Origin: Blastobasis lacticolella
Taxonomy: Eukaryota; Arthropoda; Insecta; Lepidoptera; Blastobasidae
Reading direction: 5' to 3'
DNA: 64,000 nucleotides
Assembly (NCBI GenBank): GCA_905147135.1
Contig: LR990050.1
Span: 18,784,001-18,848,000, forward strand
Shown: positions 20,940 to 31,000 of the stretch, one piece after another
Layout: each line of letters opens with the position of its first letter
How positions within the stretch are numbered: position 1 is the stretch's first letter
Program-made: the position numbers and the translations under genes
The notes under the pieces: model-generated
What the model was told of the DNA's origin: nothing
Databases searched by the model: none
What the model saw: only the letters and a program-made list of their open reading frames with translations

Positions 20940-21545
20940 TTGTTAGTACGCCTGTACGTACAGTCGCCTGAACCTCTATCTGGCATATAGTATGGGGACA
21001 ATTTATCTCTCTCTCTTTCTCTCTATCTCGGGGACTCTTACATACAAAATAGATATATTATTTCTTATAGTTCATGTATAAAAAAAATCTGTACATGTAT
21101 GTATTTTTTTATCCTGAAGGTGTTCACCACCTTCAGACCTTCAGAGGTCAAGTGGTCCGGTGACCCACTTAACTTGGTCCTTTCACTTGGCCGTCATTTC
21201 TAGTATAGCGCCTTTTGCCCAGCGTTGTACAAGCGAGTCTTGGTAGCACTTGATAATACACGAATATGTCGCGCGCGTGTTTGGTAAGAGAGCCATGGTA
21301 CCACCGCTCCAGGGGATCAGCTGTTCTGTGGGTGAAATGTTTGATACTGATTGCATTTTTTATATTTTCAATTTAGAAAAGAGTGGCTGTGGTCAGCAGC
21401 GCGCCGTGCTTGCACTGTCACGGCATTGTAAAAGGCTCATTATTACACGTGGCTAAATCCAGTAGCAAAAAGCATGAGAGCAAAATCAAAGTGGAATGTA
21501 TTGCTCATAGAATAAGGTTAATTTTTGTATCACTTATACAGAGTG
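20940..21545. repeat. Second copy of the 9150-9935 block
   Basis: Starts CCTGTACGTACAGTCGCCTG, contains the second inverted relic exon, and ends near GTGGAATGTATTGCTC and AATTTTTGTATCACTTAT. It separates the two segmental-duplication copies. Confidence 0.68.
21143..21317 (-). pseudogene. Second inverted relic of the pgant-like terminal exon
   Basis: The minus strand after CACCCACAG gives QLIPWSGGTMALLPNTRATY, then SCIIKCYQDSLVQRW, then AKGAILEMTAK, a TGA, and KDQVKWVTGPLDL plus stop. It keeps the KC, QRW and VTG motifs in one frame with a single internal TGA, at the place where 4B has Trp (AKW). It is better preserved than the copy near 9.5 kb. It sits between the two duplicated terminal-exon blocks but in opposite orientation. 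Confidence 0.72.
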
Positions 21546-21635
21546 TCCGCTAATGAATGGATAACCTTGAAATGTCCTATAGTATAATTTATGGTCGTTC
21601 AAAAAAAAAAAATTAAACAAAATATATCATAAGTA

Positions 21636-21828
21636 GTACAGTCGAGTTCATTAATATGTGAGCAGTACCAAGGCTTCAAATATAAATGTACATGGAAGGA
21701 TACTTATATATCTGAGCAGATTCATCAATCAAACATATGTACATCTGCTCAGATATATAAGTACCCTTCCATGTACATTTATATTTGAAGCCTTGGCAAT
21801 GCTCACATATTAATGTACTCGACTGTAC
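21636..21828. mobile_element. Foldback MITE with about 85-bp arms
   Basis: The left arm runs from GTACAGTCGAGTTCATTAAT to ACTTATATATCTGAGCAGA; the right arm is its near-perfect inverse ending CTCGACTGTAC. The loop is about 25 nt. Confidence 0.9.
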
Positions 21829-21884
21829 CTAAGTTATAATTTTTTTTAAAGAATAGTATATTTCTGGTCGCGCGACATAGTTGA

Positions 21885-21943
21885 ATGTTTACAAATATAC
21901 GAACTGCGTCCGGATGAAAACCGCGGGGGACTGCTAGTCTTCT
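21885..21943 (+). mobile_element. Helitron-like 3' end
   Basis: GAACTGCGTCCGGATGAAAA followed by CCGCGGGGGACTGCTAGT resembles lepidopteran Helitron 3' ends: a short GC hairpin and then CTAG before T. Only the tail is recognisable. Confidence 0.45.
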
Positions 21944-22072
21944 ATATTTTCTTTTCGATATATCGAGGTTGATATTTATACTTTTAAAAATATCCATATC
22001 AATCCCTAGCATCAAACCAAACAATGGTGAACCATAGGGCCGGTCCTTATTCCGTAAATATTTTTTTCATCA

Positions 22073-25000
22073 TTCCCCGACATTCATATATGAATAGATA
22101 GATGAATGTGGAAGAAGCGAGAATGGTTTGTGAGGATCTTGGCAAGGCTTGACGTTATGTTTGTATGTACGTACCGTTTCCAGACAACGAAACAGATAGT
22201 CCACTCCACCGGCGCTTGCCTCGCTTTCGCGCCAGACACACACACGTTCTTCGTGATACAGTGCGACGCGGACACCATCGTCCAACGCTGGACAATAGAC
22301 GTTATTAACGTGGAGAGATTGGCCAGGTGGGATGACGAAAAGTTGGAGGACTCACACCAGGTCACTGGCCCCGAGGAGCCATGGAGGGATTGAGAGCAGG
22401 TTTGGACCACAGGTACAGACGCCTGCAGAGAAATGCGTTTCAAGAAAGTGTGTTTAAATGGAAAAAAATTAAGCATTTGAGCATTACAACAATAGTTATT
22501 ACCGTGAGGAGGCGTTCTGTATAGTTTCCCTATTTGCGATATGTTCGCGCCCCATTCAGTGTTATCCGAATTTTTCATAAATTTATGCCAGTAGTCGACC
22601 GAGAGATCAAAGCACGCTTATGCTTATCCATTTGGCACGAACTATAGTGTGAAATCTGTCCAGATTAACATGTCCTTATTGTTTACAACACTCGTAACGA
22701 AAAACTATTACATTTTGACATTTGGAAATAAATTGCTGATGTCCATAGGCGGCGGTGACCACTTTCCATCAGGTGGCCCGCTTGCCTGTTTGTCTGCCGT
22801 ATAACATAAAAAAAATTGTCCAACCCTATAAATTTTCTTTGAATTAATGAATTAATAAATTAACTTATTTCAGACAAAAATGTATGAAATGAATTACAAA
22901 ACATTATCCCTATTTCGTTAGGAAATCTTAACACTAAGTAGTACGCCATAATTGTTTACCACGTAATAACAATCTGGATATGTTTTTTATATGTGCTAGG
23001 CTAGAGGTATTTCTCTTTAGGCGACCGTACATTCGGTTTTAAAGACTGAGTATCAACTCTGAGAGTTAACTCGTACAACAAACTGTAGGGATTTCGGTAG
23101 TAAGTAAAGCCCATTGGCTAGTACGGTTTCATGAAGCGTCGTCGTCGTACGCGTGCGAGTAAATAGGAAGCCGAAACAAGCCGATGCGCATAGGTCACGC
23201 GTGGGTGAAGCCCCTGGTATTGCAAACGTCCATAGGCTGCGGTGACTGCTTACCATCAGGCAGGCCGTAAGGTTGTTTACCACATTAGTGGATAAAAAGA
23301 AATTGCCGACTAGTGTAACCACATTGTATAAATATTAGTAGAGATAATCGACCTCCCAAAAACTAGAATCGACCACCCAAAAACTAGTATGGGATGAGCT
23401 AGCGTCTGTATAGATTCGCATAGCAATGTTAGCTCCTTTTATACTGGTACACATATCAATTTGCTTTATATTCCTCATACAGTTAATAATGTTACGGAGA
23501 AAAGACTAACGTAATCGCTATTTCTGAACCGATTCGATTGGGAGATGGGATTGGTAACTTTCCTCAAGAAACATTGCGACACTGGGTGTCCATGGTCGGC
23601 GGTTATCACTTATCATTAGGTGATCCGCTTGCTAGTTTGATTTCCTCTGGTACAAAAAAAGTTAAATCTTTTTTTGTACCTTATAACCATACACCCATGA
23701 CCACCAGGCCATCGAGGACATTATTAGATAAACTTTACTGTGGGCGCGTCTATTACATTAGGTAAGTTTGCGTCTCAACCTTCCAAGTTTAATAGTATAC
23801 TTACTTACTTACTTACTTACATATACTTTTCGAAGGGTATACAAAATTGGACTTCGCAAATTGCGCTAGATTTCAACTATACTTTTGAACCGTTGAAATT
23901 CGGTTCGAACACAAATTCGTTAAAACATAAAATGCCTCAAAAAATATTTTATTCTGAACCGTTTCAAGTTTATGCATCCGAAGCGGAGCTAGCTCATTTT
24001 ATACTGGTCTAAATAGCGTACCTACGTTTCGTGAAAAAAGTCAATAAAAAAAACGTACCTGAAAATTCGGGTATAATTTGCCTTTACATTTTTGATAGTT
24101 CTTCCACGTCCGCAAATATAACGTCTTACGTCATCAAGCATTGAGTGTGGAGAATTTGCATGAAGCATTTTGATGCCCAATCACAATTTTTGTACTGTTT
24201 GTATATGTGGACGTGGGCAGACATATTAGAAGTGTCAAAATGCTATTAACACTAATACTGTTGAAGTATGTCTACCTTACTTCAATAGTTTTAGTGCCAG
24301 TCAAGTAAATAGCTACTAAAATATATTTAATAAATAATGTACCGTTTTTAGCTGTCATTTTAGTGACGAATTTTTAATTTGTAATGTTTGCTTTGTAGTA
24401 TAGTTCGTAGGATGACACAATCCATGGAAATAATTCTTAACGTAATGGAATAAGGTGTTAAGTTATTTTTAGCTTTCATTGTTCCTACACCGTAAATCGT
24501 TACGTTAATAATTATTAAGCTACAATGCAAATAGCATTTACGACGCCATTTGATTCTACTTTATAAGGCTAGATTAATTTGTGTATTTTATTTTATTCGT
24601 GAGGGTTACTGCTGATACTACATATATACTTACTACATATAGACATTTAAACAATAATGTCAAAAGATTTCAGCAGTAATTTCAGGATAGGATGATTGTC
24701 AACCCTTGACTTTACTGGCGAAGACAACTGTTTTCAAAATTTTTTGTGTTACAAGCAAGAGATTATTTTAAGCGGCATCCACATAATGCGCATTTTAGAA
24801 AATGTACAGTCGAGAAATCTAAATGTTTAGCTGTTTAGCCGTCTTCTTTATTTGTTCGTATTACTAGAAGTAACATCTCATAATGACGAACGACACGTCG
24901 GAAATAGTAACACGGCCAATTTCAAAAATATGATCACATTGCTAAACACTCAGTTTCCTCGACATTTTGCTATGCATATTATTTTAGTCGAATGTTTTGT

Positions 25001-25450
25001 ATAGAAAAAAAAGGAATGTAGGTACTACCATCACATTATGATCGACATTTTCCGTCCTATCATAGGTTACTTGTTTTTTGTTTTGTTATTTTCATGTAAA
25101 GAAGGATTTTTTTTGTAGTAAATGTAGTAAGTATATCTAACTCAGACTTACATAAATTCTCTATCTATTTTGCTCTCTTCTTTTCTTCGCTTTTATCTGT
25201 TTTAACCGCCTTAACGGATGCGAAAGTGCTGCCACTTTAGAAAAAATATTCTACCCACCAGAAAAATTATCAAAAGTAGCTTATAAGGCAATGTACAGTC
25301 ACGGAGTACCAATCGGCTCCCTAGACTGTTTAAAACCAGTCAAAGCCGTAGTTTTTGCAATAATTTCAATGTTAGCTCTAGAAATAGTTTATTGCTTTTT
25401 CTCATGTTTGCTTTTATTTCATTTGAGCTTTGATAACTATTCTGGTTGGC
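22073..25450 (+). repeat. Segmental duplication, copy 2 (contains exon 4C)
   Basis: Collinear partner of 17037-20955, somewhat shorter, with many point and indel differences, which suggests an old duplication. It carries a private (ACTT)n tract at about 23801-23820 and LINE-tail scraps. Outside exon 4C I see no coding stretch. Confidence 0.88.
22184..22393 (+). CDS. pgant-like alternative terminal exon 4C
   Basis: A 210-bp, phase-0 exon after the same acceptor context as 4B (GTACCGTTTCCAG), ending in TGA. It encodes TTKQIVHSTGACLAFAPDTH, then TFFVIQCDADTIVQRW, then TIDVINVERLARWDDE ... HQVTGPEEPWRD. It is one codon longer than 4B (an extra Asp before SHQ). It is the paralogue of 4B within the duplicated block 22.07-25.45 kb. 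The frame is intact and differences cluster between the Cys residues, which suggests an exon kept under selection. AATAAA at 22727-22732 is a candidate poly(A) signal. Confidence 0.76.
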   Translation, partial: TTKQIVHSTGACLAFAPDTHTFFVIQCDADTIVQRWTIDVINVERLARWDDEKLEDSHQVTGPEEPWRD

Positions 25451-25799
25451 AAAAAAAAATTTTAGCCTAAGGTGGTCGTACTTAAACACTTCCAAATGCT
25501 TTCATTCTACGATAGTCGGAACGTTTGCGGATCGTCTCGTAATCGGGTTCGACAAAATTCCGGAGATAGTTCAAAGATCATGTATTTTACATGCCATTTT
25601 TGACCCTATTCACAAAGAAAATGTTTCCGAAGAATTAAGAAGAATGTGTTTAAATCTATCCATATCTTTTTATTTTAGATTTTATGTTTTAGTGGTTCTG
25701 GTAACTACACCAGAATTGTTAAAATGATCGGGTTCATCATCATCACATTTGATTATTATCACATCGATAATTCAGTTATAACTGGAATGAGTTTCGCAG

Positions 25800-25918
25800 A
25801 TTCCACTCAGGACGCCAGCGACGCGGGAGACACTAGGGCCCTGGCGTTGCATGCATCGTCCACTAGCAACAGTAACTACTCAAACGACTCCAAGATTGAT
25901 ATCAGTACTGTTACATAG
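25800..25918 (+). CDS. Orphan terminal exon, unknown protein
   Basis: After TTTCGCAG the frame (phase 1) reads (D)STQDASDAGDTRALALH, then ASSTSNSNYSND, then SKIDISTVT and TAG. It is Ser/Asp/Asn-rich and its GC and codon use stand out from the AT-rich surroundings. AATAAA signals follow at 26068 and 26084. An alternative acceptor is ATAATTCAG (exon from 25776, same frame). I do not recognise the protein. It could end a + strand gene whose other exons lie left of the window, or be a third type of 3' end for the local gene. Confidence 0.42.
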
Positions 25919-27480
25919 GCCGCAGTGGTTCAACAACTCCGGTGTAATGTCTCCATTGCTTATAGTTATGATTATCTGTCATATCCGGTATATCGGTCCA
26001 ATATAAAGTACTTTTAATAGAAAAAGTTAAAGCAATACGCGAGATGGCGTTACTGGTCTGCTGTCAAAATAAAATCTTGTCAAAATAAATTAGTTGGAAT
26101 ATATTCGTCTTTTTACAGCAGTTGTTTTTGTTCAATAGCACGACAATATTTTGACAACAGGCTTTACGCCTCACTAACGCCATCTGTAATCGCGAAAACC
26201 TTCATTAGGCGCGAGAACGGAAATAATTACCGTGATTTTCTTATGAAACGTACTTTAGTTTCTAAATTTTTAGTTTTATTTACGCGAGATAGTGTTGTCC
26301 ATAGTACTTTCATTTTTTTTTAAAATATATCTTGCTTTTTTTTTAAATTCATGTTTAGTTATTTATTTATTTGTTCGGCTATAAAATTCCATCGAATTCA
26401 ATTGTTTGTCCTAGTCAAAATGTGCGTCAATTTATATTTCTTAAAGCGAATTTATTTTATTAACATTCCTATTAACAGTTAAGGGTTAAACGAAATTTAT
26501 TGTTTAGTTTTTAGAATTTTGCCATTGGGAAATTATAGAAGTTAGCTATTGAGACGCTATTGAGTTTTAAACCAAAGTATTATCAAATATTTACGAGTAA
26601 TATGCGTTAGGAATAAGAAGTCTTGATCTTCAACTATAATCTGCTTCCTTCTCAAAATTTCTACCTACAACATGTATAACAAGGAGGAACATAAGTAACT
26701 ACTTCTTTAATAATAATTTTTTATATTTAAATCTTTATTTTTTTAGAATATTTAATGTTTGATAGATATTTTGTCGCCTTTACGACGGTGTTTTTCTTCA
26801 TTGTAAAAGCATCAAAACTTCGCAGTATTTAACATAAGAAAATTCTTGCATGCAACTTCCAATAAAATATTTACTATTATAGAACACGAACTTTGGGGTC
26901 AATTATCTGATTAGGTCGCAATTGTTTCGTTTTCCAAAAGTTTTAATATGAAAAAAAATAATGAAGAGGAGCAGAGAGTACAATCTGAGTTTAAATACGA
27001 TACAAAATGTCACACATCTCCGTAACACACACACTAATGCAAATGCAGGGACGGAACAAGGCAGCCCATCTGCAGATAAGTTATATTTTGCTACAAATTA
27101 TCTACTCGTAACGAACACAAACACATCTGAATGCATCTTTCAATAAAATATTTACGATTATAGCGTACGAACTTTGGGGTCGATTATCTGATTAGGTTGT
27201 AATCGTATCGTTTTCCAATATTTTTAATATGATCTTTAAGGGGAAAACCACTCATGGCGAATTTAAAATGTGATTAGGCGAAAATTCCATACTTTCTTTT
27301 TAGTTTGCCGGTCTGTAGCCGTGCTTAACAGGGTTTTAGCGGTGGGAATGAGTTGTGGGGTTTTAAAATATAATAAGCGAATTATATGAAATTAAAAAGG
27401 ATATGTGCAAGTTAACATGTATATGAATTTAGCAATGCCCTAATTTATTAATAGTAATTTACTAGAATTATCGAGGGCAT
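25919..27480. other. Intergenic, AT-rich
   Basis: I see no gene. A roughly 100-bp motif pair (TTCTTGCATGCAACTTCCAAT, near 26845, against GAATGCATCTTTCAATAAAAT at about 27129, each followed by GAACTTTGGGGTC) shows a diverged direct repeat about 280 bp apart. Confidence 0.5.
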
Positions 27481-27484
27481 TAAT

Positions 27485-27655
27485 AATAATACAATTCGTA
27501 CGGCTGAGGAATGGAACACGTTGACTTGCGACTGTGTTCCCTTGTATTGTAATCTGGACGCCTTCAAGGCTAGAGTGAATAGGCTGTTCCTAGGCATGCT
27601 CATCGTCACTTGCCATCAGGTAAGATGGCGGTCAAATTCCTGCTCGTTAATGAAA
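27485..27655 (+). mobile_element. LINE 3'-end fragment
   Basis: The frame reads RTAEEWNTLTCDCVPLYC, NLDAFKARVNRLFLG and MLIVTCHQVRWRSNS, the common C-terminal tail of lepidopteran non-LTR reverse-transcriptase ORFs. It is followed by an A-rich stretch. Confidence 0.7.
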
Positions 27656-27722
27656 AGAATATGAAAAAAATCCGCATTTACTCAAGTACAATGCACGTAC
27701 AATCGCATGAGTTATTTGTTTT

Positions 27723-28055
27723 GTCACTTGCTGTCTTGTGTAATTTGGCGGTGTTATGGCGGTCTATGGTTATACATAGGTAAAACGGATGCTAGACGCT
27801 CGACATTTATCGTGATACGTGGATTGCGATCCTGTATCACGATATTTATCTCGTGTGTAGGACTCACGGATGTGATACGGAACACAAGATTTCTAGAAAA
27901 TCAGAAATCCACGATCTGTATCAACGATACGTATCGCGATAAATATCGAACGTGTAGCTTTCGCCAACTGTTTTGTACGTGGATTATTCAATTTAAATCC
28001 ATGGATAAAACATGTACCATATGTGTGTCACCGCCAAGTTACAAAGGAAGGTGGC
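27723..28055. mobile_element. MITE, relative of 8769-9083
   Basis: Left end GTCACTTGCTGTCTTGTGTA then ATTTGGCGGTG; right end, reversed, GCCACCTTCCTTTGTAACTT then GGCGGTG. The interior has palindromic CGATAAATAT / ATATTTATCGCG segments and no tandem 60-mer. Confidence 0.72.
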
Positions 28056-31000
28056 TTAACACTCCGCTCGCGAGTGTATTACACACCAAATAGGTACAAC
28101 GTACATAGATATGGGTTGAGAATTATTTTTTTACATTTGGGTTTTTATTTAATATTATAATTATTTAACTTTCCGGAATACCAAAAGTATAGATACTTAA
28201 GTATCAGAACAGGTCAGTTTGAAATGCGAAATAAAATTGTGTTCGTCTCTGTTATATATATTTTCACCACTTTGGTGGACTAATTTCGAAGAGAATTTGT
28301 GGTTAGTACTGGATACTGTGCCTATTTATTCATTACTCTTTATTGTATTGTTGGCGCCTGGCCATATTGTGTGTACCTATATATGAACAGGGACCTAATT
28401 CTCACGGTGTGACATCTCGAATTCGAAATTTTTGGTGTCTATGAAAAATGTAATTTAAATCGATCTTCGACTATAAAGGATTAGCGAAAATCGTTGAGTA
28501 TTAGTTTTTTGCTTGCAATAGAGATTAGGTGACTTCAATAGATATTTATGGCTAGAGAAATGTCCAATTCTAATGTCGAAAGTGCGAGAATTGCCCCCCA
28601 GTTTGTCAAGAAAGTCGTGAGCAAGAACCACTGCTCTTGCATCAATAAATTACTGTTAAACTGAGTGCTTCAGCTGTCGCGTCATATGACGGTGGTGCCT
28701 TCAAATTTTTCGTGACGAACTGTAATTGAAATATTACGTTCGAAACTTCGTATATTAAGGAACGACTGGCTTACGCCCAATTCCTATATTCCACGATCTA
28801 TTAACGGTTAAAACTATGAGCCAATCAAATTAACAGTTTTAGAAATAACGAATCTGTCATTGGCTGACGGTTCATTATTTTTACCGATGATAGTTCATTG
28901 TGTATTGGACCGGGCATTAGATTGTACAAAGGGGGATTTTCAGACAGTTGCTATAAAAAGTAAAGTGTTGTTCGGCGTGCCTCACTAGATCAGCAGCCTC
29001 GCTTAGACAGGATTCTCAAGGATTGAATTTGGTAACCGAAGTAACTCGAAAACGTGTTTCGAGAAAAGATACTTAGTTTTAAACCTTTTCTGAAAATAAA
29101 GCGCAAAATGTCTAGATTTTTATACATGTAACGGTTTCGTGTTTGATTTTTGAGGATCGTGTCTAATTAACTCCATCTATTAAAATTATTTGAAAAACAT
29201 TTTTAATGGGCTCGGAAAATCTTCCATTGTTCCTATTTCTGGGATTAAGTTATCTTAATCCAAGAAATATTTACTAGACTTATGTCTCTTCAGGTATTAT
29301 ATTTCGTAGAATTAAGTAGGACTTTGTTCGCGTTTATCAAATCGCAGCGTCGTATTAATTTCGGGGCTTCAATGTGTAAGATGTCTTTTCTAGTGTATAT
29401 TTATTGTTAATGTTTTGAGAAATTATTGTGTGTTATATTATATTTTGGTGCCAATATTCTTATGGTAGTTTTTACAATGTTTTCGATTGAATATTATTAT
29501 TTGAAATGAAGATACGCAGCTAGATATAAATAACGTAAACAGAGACATATCACTAGTTGTATTTAAGGACTTTTATGTATATATTGGAAATAAATTATTT
29601 TTCTAGTTTGAATATGATTTTTCTTTTCACAATTCCAAAATCCATCATATTATTATACTGGGCTTTGAGGTCCTCTTTTAAAATACTATCGCGCTATTGG
29701 TTGGAAATAGCAGAGCCCTTACAGAGCTTAATTTTGACAGAAAATCTTTTGTCTCACTAGCGCCATCTGCTTTAGGAATCGCGATAACCCTAATTGAGTG
29801 TGATAACAATTCATTGATAGTGATAACGATTCCTTGGTTGTGATAACGATAACCATGGCCGCGAAGGGGGCGTCAGTTGTCTTTTCAACAAAAAGCCTGA
29901 CCAGCGGGGCTATTGGCTATCACAGTGGACAACTGAGTTTGACATAAAATTATCTTACACAATTCTAATTTGGTAGACGCTAAAGCCAGTGGCCCACTTA
30001 GATGACGTACAGTAAAATTATCTAATGTCAAATACTCTAGTCCACTGAATTAGACAATAGCCTGTTTATTAATTTATAATATTAATAATTACGGGGCCTG
30101 TCGGTCAAGAAGGTTCAAAGGGAGCTGCTGTTGTTGTTACTTACTGTTGCTAGGGTAAGAAATTAGTTGGAAAAAATTCCCACCTCATAATCCCGGTCAG
30201 GCTTTAAAATCTGTGCAAACTGTCAAACTGGATGTCTTGGCTTTGTCTTCTATATCTCTATATTAAATTTCTTTTGTCGTGCTATTTAACAGAAACAACT
30301 GTTGTAAAATGACGAATCTATTCAAGCCAAAGAAATTGGATATAGAGGCAGGCATAGGAGCCTATTTACAGCTGAAGTCACAATCTATATTTTGTTTCTT
30401 GTTTAATGGTGGATATAACATGTCCAAAAGGGACGGCTATGAGTTGTCTAATACCCCTCCATAACCCATGCTATTGTCAAATTTGGTAGCCTTGGTCATC
30501 TTAATGTAACTAGCTTTTTGTAAGACATTGAGAGTTGTGACAGAATGACAGTGTTTATTGTCTATAGGTCGAGGCTCCGTCTATGCTCTATTTCCAAAAT
30601 CTTTGATTCCAGCCAATGACAGGGCTTTATTTTGACATCAGACCTCACGTCGCAGTAGCGTCATCTATGGGTCATTTCCCAGAGATAGCGCTACTTTCGC
30701 CACATTCACATTATCGGTGTCGCATTCAATTGTTCTTTTTTACTGAAACTTTGGTTTCTTTTGACCAAATTAGGTCATTAGGTGTTGCAATTGAAACAAG
30801 ATGGTTTAAGTTTTTAATTGTTTTATTACATATTCCAATAGAATACTTCTATGTTTATTATTGTACACGCCCAGAGCGGCGCGGCGGCCGCTGGCTGAGC
30901 ACCGCTCTATCTATACACATTGAGAGTTACTTGCGACGGATCCAGGTGAAATTACAATGTCTGCATGGCGAGAATTGGATTTGACTTTGGTAAGTCAAAG

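Larger units (their letters stand above)
17037..20955 (+). repeat. Segmental duplication, copy 1 (contains exon 4B)
   Basis: It is collinear with 22073-25450. Shared landmarks in both copies: CGACATTCATATA, the whole terminal exon, ATTGAGTGTGGAGAATTTGC (19570 / 24140), GTGGACGTGGGCAGACATAT (19651 / 24206), AACTCAGACTTACAT (20670 / 25140), and CCAATCGGCTCCCTAGACTG (20837 / 25309). Copy 1 also has inserts such as a (TC)n tract at 17637-17654 within a small inverted repeat (GTGCCAAATGGATT / AATCCATTTGGCA). Apart from exon 4B, no gene is supported inside. Confidence 0.88.

Noticed and set aside
25446..25727. Open frame containing FADRLVIGFDKIPEIVQRSC
   Set aside because: Looked transposase-like at first, but no catalytic motif or terminal repeats could be seen; left unassigned.
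30616..30984. 122-residue open frame in the intergenic region
   Set aside because: AT-rich composition, no recognisable motif, and no splice or poly(A) support.
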